A stretch of DNA of 64,000 nucleotides. Source: Owenia fusiformis (Eukaryota; Annelida; Polychaeta; Sabellida; Oweniidae). The stretch lies in contig CAIIXF020000010.1 of NCBI GenBank assembly GCA_903813345.2, forward strand, positions 16,441,181 through 16,505,180, given 5' to 3'. The translations under genes were made by a program, and so were the position numbers. The notes under the pieces are model-generated. The model saw nothing but the letters and a program-made list of their open reading frames with translations, did no database searches and was not told the origin of the DNA. Shown in pieces: positions 25,883 to 38,300 of this stretch. The stretch's first letter is position 1. Each line of letters opens with the position of its first letter.

Positions 25883-26218
25883 AAGAAAATCAGACAGTTC
25901 ATTCAAACTAGGGGCCAGAAAATCAGACAGTTCATTCACACAAGGGGCCAGATAATCAGACATTTAACTCAACACAGGGGCCAGAAAATCAGACAGTTCA
26001 TTCACACAAGGGGCCAGAAAATCAGACATTCCATTCACACAAGGGGCCAGAAAATCAGACAGTTCATTCAAACAAAGGGCCAGAAAATCAGACAGTTCAT
26101 TCAAACAAGGGGACAGAAAGTCAAACAGTTCACCCAAACAAGGGGCCAGAAAATCAGACAGTTCATTTACTCTAGGCGGGTAATGGGACAGTTCATTCAT
26201 GTTGGGGGCCAAAACATC
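25883..26218. repeat. Minisatellite, about ten 33-bp units, in HYOU1-B intron
   Basis: Unit ggggccagaaaatcagacag followed by ttcattca(a/c)acaa. The matching introns have only about three to four units in A (38780-38890) and about three in C (2890-2990). Because 33 is divisible by three, the minus strand stays open and reads as an [10 protein letters not shown] repeat; this is a by-product of unit length. Confidence 0.85.
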
Positions 26219-29063
26219 ATATGCAACATTTTATTCACATTAGGGGCCAGAAAATTAGGCATTTTATTCGATCACACAATGGACCAGAAAATATTCAGAT
26301 TATTAAAATTTCGGTATGTAACTATTTTTAACAACCATGACTATTTCCTTTGGAAGAATCCCCCCAGGTGCCATTTTGTCTAACCATCCATTTATTACAT
26401 TTACACAAATACGTTTTTGTTATCACTACCAAATGGATCAGAAATTGGAAGGTTAAATGTGAACTCATTCTATTTTAAAATGGCAGAGGGGTTGAAATTC
26501 TGTTAGTTCAGAAAGTTGTGTATCGAAAAAATGTTTAAGTGTCTAAAGTATAGGTTGTGCTACTGCTAATTAAAGAGAATAATGCGCAAAGTGCTATCAA
26601 ATTCAGCGATAAATTAATAGAAAAAAACATAAATTGTACTTCTAGAAATAAGCTCTTGGTAATTATATTGCAAATATAAAATCACTTGACATTCATGAAC
26701 AAAACAACAAACAAACACATGTGTACCTGTATGAGCACGGTCAACTGGGACAAATGACAACATTTAAGTTATAAAATGTCATATGAACAATATACCTCTT
26801 TCTCGGGTGTCTCCTTAGTTTCATCAGCAGTCTCTTTTTTCTGGTCATCAGTGGCCTCTTTCTTTTCACCCTCCTTTGCCTCACCCTCTTTAGCCTCACA
26901 TTCTTTAGCCTCTCCTTCCTTCACATCCTCTGATGGCTTCTCGTCTGTTGAGCCAGAGAAGAAGTTTGAGATTGTGTTGCCTAGTTCTGAAATAATGGCA
27001 AGGTCTTGTTTTGAATTGTATTTTATAATTGCTATTGCTCACATGATTAAATGGTAACCAAAATCCTATCACGGCTGAATTGAATTATTTTAATCACAAA
27101 TATAAAACATAAAACGGCTGTATTGAATGATACATAACATTTCTCTAATATTTTGAAGAATTTGCTTCATTGAAAGTTTGGATTTTCTCAATATTTATAA
27201 GTAAGAACATTACAGCTTAACTCTCATAAATCTGCCATAACTTGCACAATAGGCATTATGGTGTCTCTTGATGAACAGAAGAATATTGATTCATATTACT
27301 GCAAAATAACAGAGCACAGATCCAGTGAAACGACTAAGAGCTTTAATTATTTTTCACTTTCATGATCTGGAAAGGCTACATTTATAATATGACACAATAT
27401 TGACATACAAAACAAAATAAAGCCCCAAGTGACCAAAATAAATTGCCTGTTTCTACCACCTAACATAAAAAAGCATAATTAAAATAATTCAGTTGCGAAA
27501 ATGGAAAATGTTGAAAAATTTAGATTTATAACTATTTGCTACACTCACTCATGTTCATGTTTGATATCAACTCATTGGTAAAAAAATGATACCACGCAGA
27601 ATGGTGTGATATTACACAGAGAAACCAAAATCACAAAAAATATTCTACATTTATTTCAACTCCTTGTATCAGCAATTATTAACTGGGCTTCAAAGTGTTG
27701 AAAGAGTGGTAATGTTAATTCACTATTGGATTTGATATAATGATGAACATTGTGAAGCAGTATTTACATCAGGCGTTCTGCTATGAGATTTCACAACAAT
27801 TCAGCCAAGGGATTCAACATGTTCAAAGAGGAGGATTTATACAGACAGAGAGCTAAATGCTAAATTAATACAGCTAAAGACTTTAGTGTTACGCAATATA
27901 CATCTTTTCACGAAACAGGCCATGTAATATTAATTGCTAACGCAAGACCCCAAATTAGTATAGTCTGAAGCTAGGAGCTACAACATCCATCTGTTTTATC
28001 TATACAAAAATCAACAAACTGACCCTTCATAATTCCAGACTGTAAAACAGGTTATTCAGCGTAGAGCACATTTCTGAGTTCAGAACTCAGAAGTTTACAA
28101 AATAGAACCAGATCTTATAACAAGGTTTACAGTATTATACATAGACAATATCTTCAACTGTTTAACAAAATCACTTTTTAAACTGGAGACCATTTCCGGA
28201 AAAAAACGTTGTCATTAGGATTGCTGTAATTTAATTGTCCTTGATGCATTACTATAGCAACAATAGACAATTGAATGTCAAAGACCTATAACAATTGAAT
28301 GTCACAAGTCGTCATTGACAACATTTTCAAGAAATGACCCCCTCTCTGAAAATCAACTGAATCTACAACAATATTAAGATGCTCTTTACTCAGGACAAGT
28401 ACCACCTCCCATATTTGAATGAATGTGTCAATATTCTATAAGAGATACAATAGCCAGTGTATAAGTTTTTACAACAACCAATTCTACTCACTAGACAATG
28501 TTGACTGGTCATCTTCTGGTGATGGTTGCTTTTCAAATTGGAACTCAACCTATAAATACAGTAATATTTACAAATGGCTGCTCTTCAATTGGAGTACCTC
28601 TTTTAGGTACAATAATATTTATAGTTAGCTGCTTTTCGACATTTTACGTGAGTCCGATCTTACAGCTGAATGAAATAGGTCCTTCTCTAATGTTAACACT
28701 AAATTTCATCACATTGAGCGAATTGGATTTGAGTCCATTTAAAATAGGGCAGATACTACTGTACTAGAATTAAACCAATATACTCATTAAGGCCAATGAG
28801 TATATGTGAATGAAGTGATTTTATGGAATTTTTCTATCATATTCTAATCCGAAAACCTCTTCATTCATTTCATCAACATCATTTATTATACCATATCCTC
28901 GTTTCTTTTGACATGTACATTGTGTATTCCACACTTTGCTTCAAGACTTTCACTTTAAGACGTATTACCTTATCTAGAACCAGTATTCCGCTCTCATCCA
29001 TCTTGAAGTGTGCCTTGACCCCCTTAGACTCTGCATCCTTGCCATATTTGTTATGTGCGTCTG

Positions 29064-29528
29064 GCAAAACTGCCCTAATTCGCGTCACCATACTAGTCAA
29101 TGGGCAAAAGGGCAAAAGCCTGACTTTTTATCTCGAGTTATGGATTTATGTGGCCTCACTGGCCTATCTGAGGTTCTAAAGCTATGTCTAAGCTACATCT
29201 TGACACTAAACTCAATAGGGGCCAATCATCTACTTTTTGAAATAATTGGTCAATATGTGACACTACCCCCTCTCTCTGCAGACACAAATTGAAATTCACA
29301 AAAATGAAGGCAAAATTAATACGCCACTTGACTCGAAATTTTCCTTCAGATAACCCAAATAAACGCATTTTCAGAAGAAATGGCATGTTGCCATTGCAAA
29401 AAGATTACAACTGTGCCTACATACTAGCTTACTGACTCGTCATGATCACAATTGTGTTGGGACTACATTTATTTTTGAATACTACTTTTTTCTATTCAGC
29501 GGAAGTGACGTATTAGGGCATTTTGGCC
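29064..29528. mobile_element. 465-bp element inserted in HYOU1-B exon 14
   Basis: Copy A and C exon 14 reads gtgcgtctgct without a break. In B the same exon is split after TCTG, and TCTG is repeated at 29529-29532. Ends are imperfect inverted repeats: GCAAAACTGCCCTAATTCGC against GGCCAAAATGCCCTAATACG. The insert supplies a stop within a few codons. Non-coding. Confidence 0.85.
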
Positions 29529-31029
29529 TCTGCTACACCCGCTAGTGACACCTTGTTCAGTTCAAGGTCCCCAAATGTCCTACAACCAGTTTGATATAAT
29601 GTTAGAGTGCAATACTAGGACTTCTAATCTGATGCTCAAAATTAATGATCCAATTAAAATATAAGCAGTGATAATGTCAGACTCTGTTTCTAAAATCTAG
29701 GATGTATCAAATTAGGCTGGATTCACATTATATGCAAAGCTCATAAATAATTAAATAGAAACATATAATATTAATTAAGTTAAAAAATAAAACACATTGA
29801 TTTAAAATTTTATTCATAGTTTCTTACTTTAGCTCTGTCTCAGATAAAAATGACAGGTCTCCGTAATTAACATCAAATGTGAAGTCTGTGGTGTGCTTGT
29901 TGAAGGTCATCACCTTCTTCTGGGGGTATGGGTTCAACCGTCCAAACAGGGTACGTTTAACAGTCTTTGTGGACTCCTTTCCATCATCAACTTTGGTTCT
30001 TTCAAACTCAACCTAGGAGGGTGGCATAATGCATGACATAAGCAAACTGTTTTGGAAAATCTCAGAACAATTTTGGAGGGGCATGTTCAAGAAAATCTGA
30101 ACAGTAAAGCCACACTCACATGAGCTCTAAACAGCCAATTTAGCTTCACAGAATCAATATAGAAAATCTACATCGAACTGCTTATCCCTATATTCCATGC
30201 TGCATATTTCTCTCAATTTGGGAAACTACAGCAACTGTATACTGGGTTAATTTAGCGCTACTTAATTTGGTGATTTTGCCATTTTTACCATTTTTGGCAT
30301 ATTGGTGGCTATTTAATTTGGAGGACACCAGGGCTTTGACACTGGAACAAAATACAAATTGTTACACATGTTCCTTCAATTCAACTACTATATCTAGTAA
30401 TTAATTAATGAAGCAACTCCCCAGAGCCAATTAATTTGGAAGTGACATGTTCTGATTAACACTCTTATCCTTTCCAGAATTTGTAAAAACTAAACCAGAA
30501 GTGACTTGAACACAACAGACAAAATTTTGAGGATCCCTTTTAAATTTTAGCAAAGTGTAAATTTGCATTTTTTCTATTTTGCAAAATTCGCCAAATTAAA
30601 GCGGGTGCCTAATTAACCCAATCTACAGTAGTTGCATTAGATCAAATGTGACGGAGGCATTAGAGGTGTCTAATCAATCTGACATTCTGTTTTTCTGGAA
30701 TCATTATGAAAAAGATGCCACCACAATCAACCCATTAAAACACTAGTAGTGTACAAAAATGACTTATGACCTTTACAAGTCACTACCTGAGCACAATGAA
30801 AGGTCACATTTGATTGCAGATAAAAACTCCTTTTGACATCGAACAGATAATTCATCCCTTTTTGACATCTTTTTCTATTTACATTTGGTAGCAAAGTGCA
30901 AAAATATCCCACTTGAATGTAGACTCTTGATGTTTATCTTGAGCTATACATGAAAAACCTCTTAAGTGGAACATTTTTACCAAAGATACCACAGGTGTTC
31001 CATTTATGCAGGTTTTACTATACAACAAC

Positions 31030-31570
31030 TAGATAACGGCAACTCCGCGGAGTAGCAAATCCCAACGAATAAAATATCAATTACCGAATTCCAATCAATT
31101 ATACTCATTACTTTTGTTAAAATTGAAAAATTTAGATTTTAGAATTGCAAATTCCTGCAAAGCAGCCATTTCGAATTTTCTGAGGTACAAATCTGAAAAA
31201 AATACCATAATTGTGGTCTAATACAAAATTCCTTCAATTTGAGTACAATATAGGCATACTTTGAAGGGATCGAAAAATTATTGCGAAATCGTACATTGGA
31301 CGGCCATTTTGAATTTTACAAGGCTCGAATCAGTAAAAAGATACAATATTTGCAATCTACTCTTAATTGCCTTTCATTTGAGTATAATAAAGCTATACTT
31401 CAGAAAGATCAAAAAATTAGCGAAAATTTCTATTTTCCTGACCCTGGGGGTCAGTATGAAAAAACATGGAATATATGTAAAATAGATAGATGTTGTGAAT
31501 ATACTACCAAAATTTCAAACAATAATATTAATTACTTTGGTTTAGAATGAAAAATTTATGATTTTTGTGA
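31030..31570. mobile_element. About 540-bp insertion upstream of UGT2, unclassified
   Basis: Units A and C have short sequence (gtcttagtatctagag) between the MITE end and the UGT exon 1 leader, whereas B has about 540 bp of unrelated DNA. It starts near aacggcaactccgcgg and holds two related blocks of about 140 bp (31160-31300 and 31300-31430), each with catttcgaatttt/cattttgaatttt, atttgagtata and aaaaatta. No clear TIR or poly-A tail. Confidence 0.55.
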
Positions 31571-31607
31571 AAACATTCTGCCATAAGTGTCTTGAGAAAA
31601 AACAAAT

Positions 31608-33363
31608 ATGAGAGTTATTTTACTTTTAGTTCTGAGCTGTTTTGCTCTCGAAAAAGTCAACACTGGAAAGGTAACTTTATATTTTACTTTACATTATAAT
31701 TACATAACTAAGTAAACAGAGTAAGGTGAAGCACTCCATCAATCTATCTTGGACATAACTTTGATTTTCTTGTAAAATTTAACAAATATGATTTTGCCTA
31801 AATGTCCTTAACATAGTGGTATCGGCTACTTTATTATTGTAGGTGCTGATTCAACCTTATCCACTGTTTAAATTATCAAGAATCAGAGCCATGGAGCAGA
31901 TAGCATTACTCCTTTCAAATGCTGGACATGATGTAACATACTTCGTCCACACGGAATACACTGCCTCAGAAATACTTCAAGCAGCAAATGTTACCATTAT
32001 AACATACCAGTACCCCACTAAGGACCTAGCATACAATCTGGGAGGGGATACGATAACAGATTTCACGAAAATGACAATTCTAGAAGAAATGGCATTTATG
32101 TTTAAAAAAGGACAAATCCACGACATATATGTTAACTATTCCATTTCTGCATATTTCTCAGATATGAACCAATGGAGGGGACTCAAAGCTCAGAATTTTG
32201 ACTTGATAATATTTGACAGTCAAGATTTTGCTTTAGGAAGGCTCATGAAGGAATATCTAGACAGACCTGCCATACTTTGGTCAAATGCCGGCTTTGAGAT
32301 GCATATCGATAACTGGCTGGTGCCATTCCCTGTATCATATATACCTATCAATTTTGTGTCATATAGTGACCAAATGACTTTTAAAGAACGAGCAATGAAT
32401 ACATTTTACTATGTGGCATTACAGTACTACATGAAAGACTGGTGTGATACAACAAATGATGCTTTGGCAAAGGTCGCTGATAAAGTTGGACTCCCTCATG
32501 AAATTAGACCTGTTCTCAATGATGCAGACCTCATATTTATCCAGTCTAATTTTCCATACTTCTACCCTCGTCCAATCATGCCAAATGTTGTCCCTGTATT
32601 AGGGTTACTAGATCGTGACCATAAGCCAATTGATGCAAAGTTTCTCAACTTCATAGATGGCGCTAATGATGGTTTTATCATCTTCACACTAGGTACATTG
32701 GCAACAGGTTTCGATGCGCAAACTCGGGAAATTTTTGCTACTGCGTTTGCGATGTTGAAACAACGAGTTTTATGGAGGTATATTGGCTCTGGTCCTCTAT
32801 CACTAGGCAACAATACAATGTTGTCACCATGGTTACCACAAAACGATCTTCTTGGGCACCCAAAATTGAAATTATTCATTACCCATTGTGGATCAGGAAG
32901 CTCGGGAGAAGCTGTTTACAACGCTGCACCTGTGATTGGTCTTCCTTTATTTTTAGATCAGCGCCATCACTGTGCTCTTTTGACAAAACGTCATAAAATG
33001 GGATTAACATTATCATTTGCTGATATCACATTGGACACATTTTCTGCTGCGATTGTTGAGGTCCTCGGAAACCCTCAGTACAAGAAAAATGCTGTAAAAG
33101 CGCAGAAACTGGTCCGGGATCAACCCATCAATGCTACATACACAATTCAGTATTGGTGTGAATATATTATGAAGCACAAAGGCGCACATCACTTGAAATC
33201 TTCTGCCATGTTTGAACTGAACTTCTTCCAGTACTTCTTATTGGACATACTACTGCTTGTATTAGTTACTGTGGTGATTTCTTTGGCTGTACTATATTGC
33301 ATCATTAAACAGTTGGTACTGTGTCTTTGTAAATATAAGTCCCAGAAACTTAAGAAATCTTAA
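31608..33363 (+). CDS. UGT: UDP-glycosyltransferase 2 (tandem copy)
   Basis: Exon 1 is 31608-31670 (MRVILLLVLSCFALEK-type signal peptide) and exon 2 is 31843-33363; 527 aa with no stops. The domain layout matches UGT3: N-terminal acceptor domain with SRIRAME where a catalytic His is usual (Arg34), FDS Asp146, signature [16 protein letters not shown] near residue 366, LPLFLDQ, one C-terminal membrane helix, and a KLKKS tail (KxKxx). From about 32506 to the stop and on through 36327 it is nearly indistinguishable from the UGT1 region, while its 5' half is closer to UGT3. That mosaic suggests conversion. Downstream sequence matches the UGT3 flank to about 33535 and then becomes the 3' flank of HYOU1, which marks the tandem junction. 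AATAAA occurs at 33842. Confidence 0.9.
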
Positions 33364-35309
33364 GATATATTATTCTTATGGCAGGCTCATGGCGGTCAGG
33401 CCACAAGGATGAGATATATATAGCCAAAATGACGCAACCTCCGAGGAGGAGCAGACTTACAGAATACGTCTTATGATACAATCATGTAATCAAAAAATGA
33501 AAATGTTTTCAGCTAAAAGTTAAAAAAACTTATTCATGTTATTGAGCTTACACCTTATATTCCACATGGAGAAATTTATTGTTTAGTTTGGTCGTCTTTG
33601 TTGTCAGGCAAATTGTAGGAATTCGAATGAAAATTCACAAGGATTGGTCTTCGACATTCCTTTGTGAACCTTTCAGGAGGAAACCATAGAATGTATGATA
33701 AATTTATGCAGCAATACTATCTTGGTTGTATTGAAAAAAGTCACACCGTCAGTTGATCAGAACGTCACACATTTGCTGATCATTTTTGGGAAGTAAATTG
33801 GATTTTTTTTTATTTGAAATGAGTGCACAGTAAACTCCCTGAATAAAGGAGAAAATTAAATATTTTGATCAAAATTCAACTTGCTAATGGGCTATAGCAG
33901 AAATCACGCCTCAACATGGAGATCACAAAAGAATGCTGCGTGCAATGTTGCTTGTAATAATGTTTTGTGGAGAGTAATAAATCAGTATTGCTATTATTTA
34001 TACATTTTTTTATTTTATATATTATGAGCTGGAATGTACAAAGAAAAACTGTACATATCTTACAATATAACATGAAATTCAACATTAACTATTGCTGTTA
34101 AAATCAATTGTTTTACAATGTTAACAAATATAGCGAATCAGATGCTATTTTTCACTGAAACTGAGATATAGATATAATCCCATCCCCCAGCATTCGATAG
34201 GGTTCTTCTGTCGTATCAGCTGGATTTCCATTTCAATCCATTAGAAGGTTTATGTGTCTTTTATTTTGCTATAAAATCGTTATCTCAATAAACAAGTTTC
34301 AACGTAACACAAATGATTTTAACAGAACTATACATAAATACATGAACTCGTGGATGACAAGGATATGCAATGTACATACAAACAATATAAAACCTAAGTC
34401 AAAATAAATAATTCAAATAAATGACTATTTTTGGTTAATAAATTGGTCGACCCTTCTTTCCAATCTTTGATGAGATCAGCTCATGTATTCTGACATTTTT
34501 ACACAAAAAGTTAAATTGATTCACTTCTAATGTCTAAAGGTATTTAAATTTCAAAACACTTTATCCTTTCATATTAAAATCAATATATTATCACTAACTA
34601 GTAACTTGGCAATTCTATTATGAACAAATTACACATTCCCACTTGGCAATTAATAAAGATCATTTTTACAAGCGACATACTCCCACTTTAAATTAACTGA
34701 AACTGAGATTTTTCTTTGACACCTCTTCCTAAATGGAGCTAGTACACATAACATGCACTGAAAATTAAATGGATTTTAAAATCTGAATTTCAAAATCCAT
34801 AATACAAAGCTTCATCTAATACAAATAACCCCTATAAAAATTGGTGAAGATTCCTACATCTAGATGTACAATTGATATTAGGAAGTACTTATTTTACTGC
34901 AATATTCACTTGTTTTACAAACACAAAATCCACAACTCCTTGTTCCTCATATTCATTCGGTCTCCATTCATAAATATCATTTACATACAGAGGTTCAGGT
35001 TCTCTGGCCTATTTCTCTTCTGAACTGAACTCTACTGAACTCTAAGTGAAAACCCTTGCAAAATATATCACGTTCCTTATTTAATATCAAACACATGTCA
35101 AACAGACCTTAATAATAGGTCAGATTTTTGAAATATATATTTTTGCAATATTTCCTATTTTGTATGGTGGGTGTGAATCTGCCACAATATATTTTGAAGG
35201 GGTTCACTGGATTCAATCATTCATGTCATGATAATGGATTTATTAATGATAGCTGTCTTGCTGGATCACTGAGTAAAATGAAATGAAATTACACTAAATT
35301 CTTTCATCG
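33364..35309. other. Gap between UGT2 and HYOU1 stop codon
   Basis: Convergent 3' ends of UGT2 and HYOU1. It holds UGT2 3' UTR, the duplication junction near 33535, and the HYOU1 3' UTR. Only short chance reading frames are present. The same sequence is repeated at 19531-21476. Confidence 0.7.
35239..35244 (-). terminator. HYOU1 polyadenylation signal AATAAA
   Basis: Minus-strand AATAAA lies about 66 nt after the stop codon at 35310. The same hexamer is present at 21406-21411 behind copy B. Confidence 0.6.
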
Positions 35310-38300
35310 TTATAATTCATCATCGGGACCATTTTCTCCATGTCCATGTTTAGTTTCTTCAGTTTCAACTTTCTCTGATTTTTCATCATTGTCTGATTTA
35401 TCTGAAGATTCTGTTTCTTTTTTATTATCAGATTGTTCTTCTGTTTTGGTAGATTCTGTATTAGACTCTGGAAGAGGAATATATAATATGTAAATTGACA
35501 GATACAAAGAAACGTTTCAAGCCTCGCGAAACTGCATTGTTTTCTGGTTAATAAAAAGTTTTGATTTAGCAGTTTTATATCCAGAAGTCATTCTACTAGA
35601 CTTGACAAGTCTGACAAGATTAAATATGATTACTGTCAAACTAATTTGATATTCAGAGGAGCTTTGAAAAATCAGTCTAAGCAAAATGCTGTAAAACTTT
35701 ATTTATATATACCTGTATTTTTAGTTTCTGTATTTATTGGTTCTTCAGTTACAGGTTCATCTCCATTCTCTACTTCTACCTGAACATCTTCATCATCATC
35801 CTCTACTGAAACAAACAAAAATGTATAATTCATTTTCAATGTGGTATGGTACAAAAAGGTTTCATCGGATAACATGTTGGGCCAAGACCAAATTCATTGT
35901 GTCGCTCAGGAAGCTATTTAACAGTTTAACCAAACATTTAGATTATATACATTTTGAATTCTGACAGCTTTTTTTCTTAGTTGAATAACTGGTATAATAT
36001 GATAAGAGGGGGAGGGGGTTGGGGGTAACCATAACAAAAATATAACATTTACCTTTTTTCTTATCTTTTTTATCTTTTTTATCATCTTTTACTTTTTTAG
36101 TGCCAATGTCCTCACTGGTTGTATTAGTAGTTGTATTAGATGCTTTAGTCTCTTCCTTTGGTTTAGGTTTGGGCTTGTAGTATTTCGCCTTACTAACAAG
36201 ATACTTCACTTCCCTATCGAGGGCTTGCACTTTAGTTGCAATGTCCTCTATAAGGATTACTGGCTTTTCATATAGGGGGGTTTTCTCTTGCAGGGCCAAT
36301 TGTTCTTCTCTCCAGGCCTGAAATTATTATGTAATCTTCTGTGAAAAAAAGTTGTACAGATAATTGCTCAAACAGTTAATAATATGTCATCAATATTTGT
36401 AAAAACACACTTAGTCTTTGACATTATAAATTAATTTATGTCTTCAAGAATAAAGGTGTTAATGCATTGTAATGGACATAATTTTAATGAAGCCTGGATG
36501 GTTTATTGTAAAATTATTATTAAGATGCTGAAACAAATCCTTATAGAAACCATAAAACAGACTGTTATGTTTAATTGAAATAAAGATGAACAATGGCCGA
36601 TGCTTAAGTATAATAAAAAAAGCATTTGGATTAGGAGACTTACCGTAGTTTCATTGACAAGTTTGGCAAGTGTGTTGAACTCAACTTCAGTGAAGATCTC
36701 ATCTCCTTCAGTCATACCTGCTGTAAAGTTCTTCATGCCTTCTTTGAAGTGAACTGAATAGTTGAGCATAGATTTGAGCGCATCTAAGGCAGCAGGCCTC
36801 TCTGATACCTCCTTTACACGTAATATGACATCTTTCATAGCCTTCTGGAGTGACTTTAGCTTATCTTTATAGTCCTAAGAGAAAACAAAACAATTTTTAA
36901 AGGGAACATTGTTAATAGATTGTCCTGCAATCTAACAGAACAATCTATAAAGAGAGCATATCCTGGACATTTATTTAATATATTTATTAGTTTCACGTAG
37001 GATTGTCAATGTAGGACAGGTTCAAATTGTGCTCATTACTTCCCACTTTGATTAGTCTAAAGGGAGATGGCATTGTGAAGGAAGTAGTTTTGCATGTAGA
37101 TTAGCTTAGACATAATCAGGGAAATTGAAGATCAGCTTTACTTTCATACAAAGTTCAAGATATATTAAAAATCACTTTAAAGCATGAGAATTGTAGGCTG
37201 AGTTGACTCACCTGAGTTGGTACACTGTCTTCCTGTTCATACAGCCAATCAGAAGCCTCACTTAGTTTCCCTGACAACACACTACGCTCCTCCTCTGTTG
37301 AGCATTTCTCATAGTCCTCCTGGTAGAGTTTATCCTGGTAGGTGAATATGTAGGACTCCAGTTCATTTTTGGCAATCTCAAGAAGTCTTTTTTCCTCATC
37401 TTTCTTTCTCATATCATCAATCCTACAAAACAAGAAAGAACATGACCAGTCCCTTAACCAACATTCTCTTGTCAATTATTCTTGACATCCTCTGTAGCAA
37501 AGGAATAAATGTCACTTTTGAAGAATGTAATTGCTGAATCACTGAAGCTTACTTTGATGTCATTATATAGGCCTAACCTCATTCATACATTGACATCACT
37601 CTTAATTGAAACTTTTCTTGGCCTCATTGCATAACCGCACTCATCCTTAAAACCAACCAACATTTACAATTATATAACATTATATAATAAATACGCTTTA
37701 ATCATATTGTAAAACTGCACTTACTTTTTCTTCATTGACTGTATTTTATCTTCAGAGGGTTCAGGTAGACCTCTATGTTCTGTCTTGGCCTCAATAGGTT
37801 CTTTGATTGTCTGTGGCTTTGGTGGTTTCTTCTCTTCTTCCTTCTCCTCCTTCTTGTCTTTGTCTCCCTTCTTGCCCTTCTTGTCTTTCTTGCCTTCCTT
37901 GAATATCAAGTCAAACCACATGTGTATTCTCCAAGTACGATAATTGTGTAGTATTTAGCAATGGGCGTGTACATTGACATGTATGTTCTTCTAAATACAA
38001 TAACTGTAGTTTGAATATTCAAAATAACATTTTGGATTTAGTCAAGTTGGAAGCACAACTAGATCTCACTTACCCTGGAATCATATTTCTCTCCATTTGC
38101 CTTCTTTTTCTTCTCTCCATTCTTTGTCTCCTCTTTATCACCATCAGCCTCAGTCTTATCACCTTCCTGTTTAGTCTCCTCATCAGACTTGCCCTAGAAG
38201 AGAAATATAATGCATTCATGTTTTGAAATGAAAAAACAGAGGGCAAAGGAGTGGACAAGAATGAGACAAGCAAGGAAAGAAGAACTAGCAAGTATAGGAG

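Larger units (their letters stand above)
21477..30012 (-). pseudogene. HYOU1 partial copy B (exons 13-25), disrupted
   Basis: Second copy of the substrate-binding half of HYOU1. Recognised exons: 13 at 29828-30012, 14 split (29529-29579 and 28969-29063), 15 at 28492-28549, 17 at 26796-26986, 18 at 25602-25703, 19 at 24919-25038, 20 at 24570-24742, 21 at 24002-24212, 22 at 23647-23840 (cut), 23 at 23067-23331, 24 at 21880-21972, 25 at 21477-21634 ending in DDEL. Three lesions are visible. Exon 14 carries a 465-bp insertion that brings an in-frame stop. Exon 16 and its donor are deleted near 27990. A deletion of about 250 bp at 23840 removes the first codons and acceptor of exon 22. No ATPase exons precede it. 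It is a duplication by-product; antisense or partial transcripts remain possible. Confidence 0.88.
19702..33534. repeat. Tandem segmental duplication, unit B
   Basis: Second unit, in the same order and orientation: HYOU1 3' flank and exons (19.7-30.0 kb), then UGT2. It carries private insertions at 22016-22853, 25311-25569, 29064-29528 and about 31030-31570. Its left limit is placed by the constant 13833-base offset to the A junction. Confidence 0.8.

Noticed and set aside
25781..26212. Minus-strand frames with repeated [10 protein letters not shown]
   Set aside because: Produced by the 33-bp minisatellite; no splice or start context, and units A and C hold only a few repeats.
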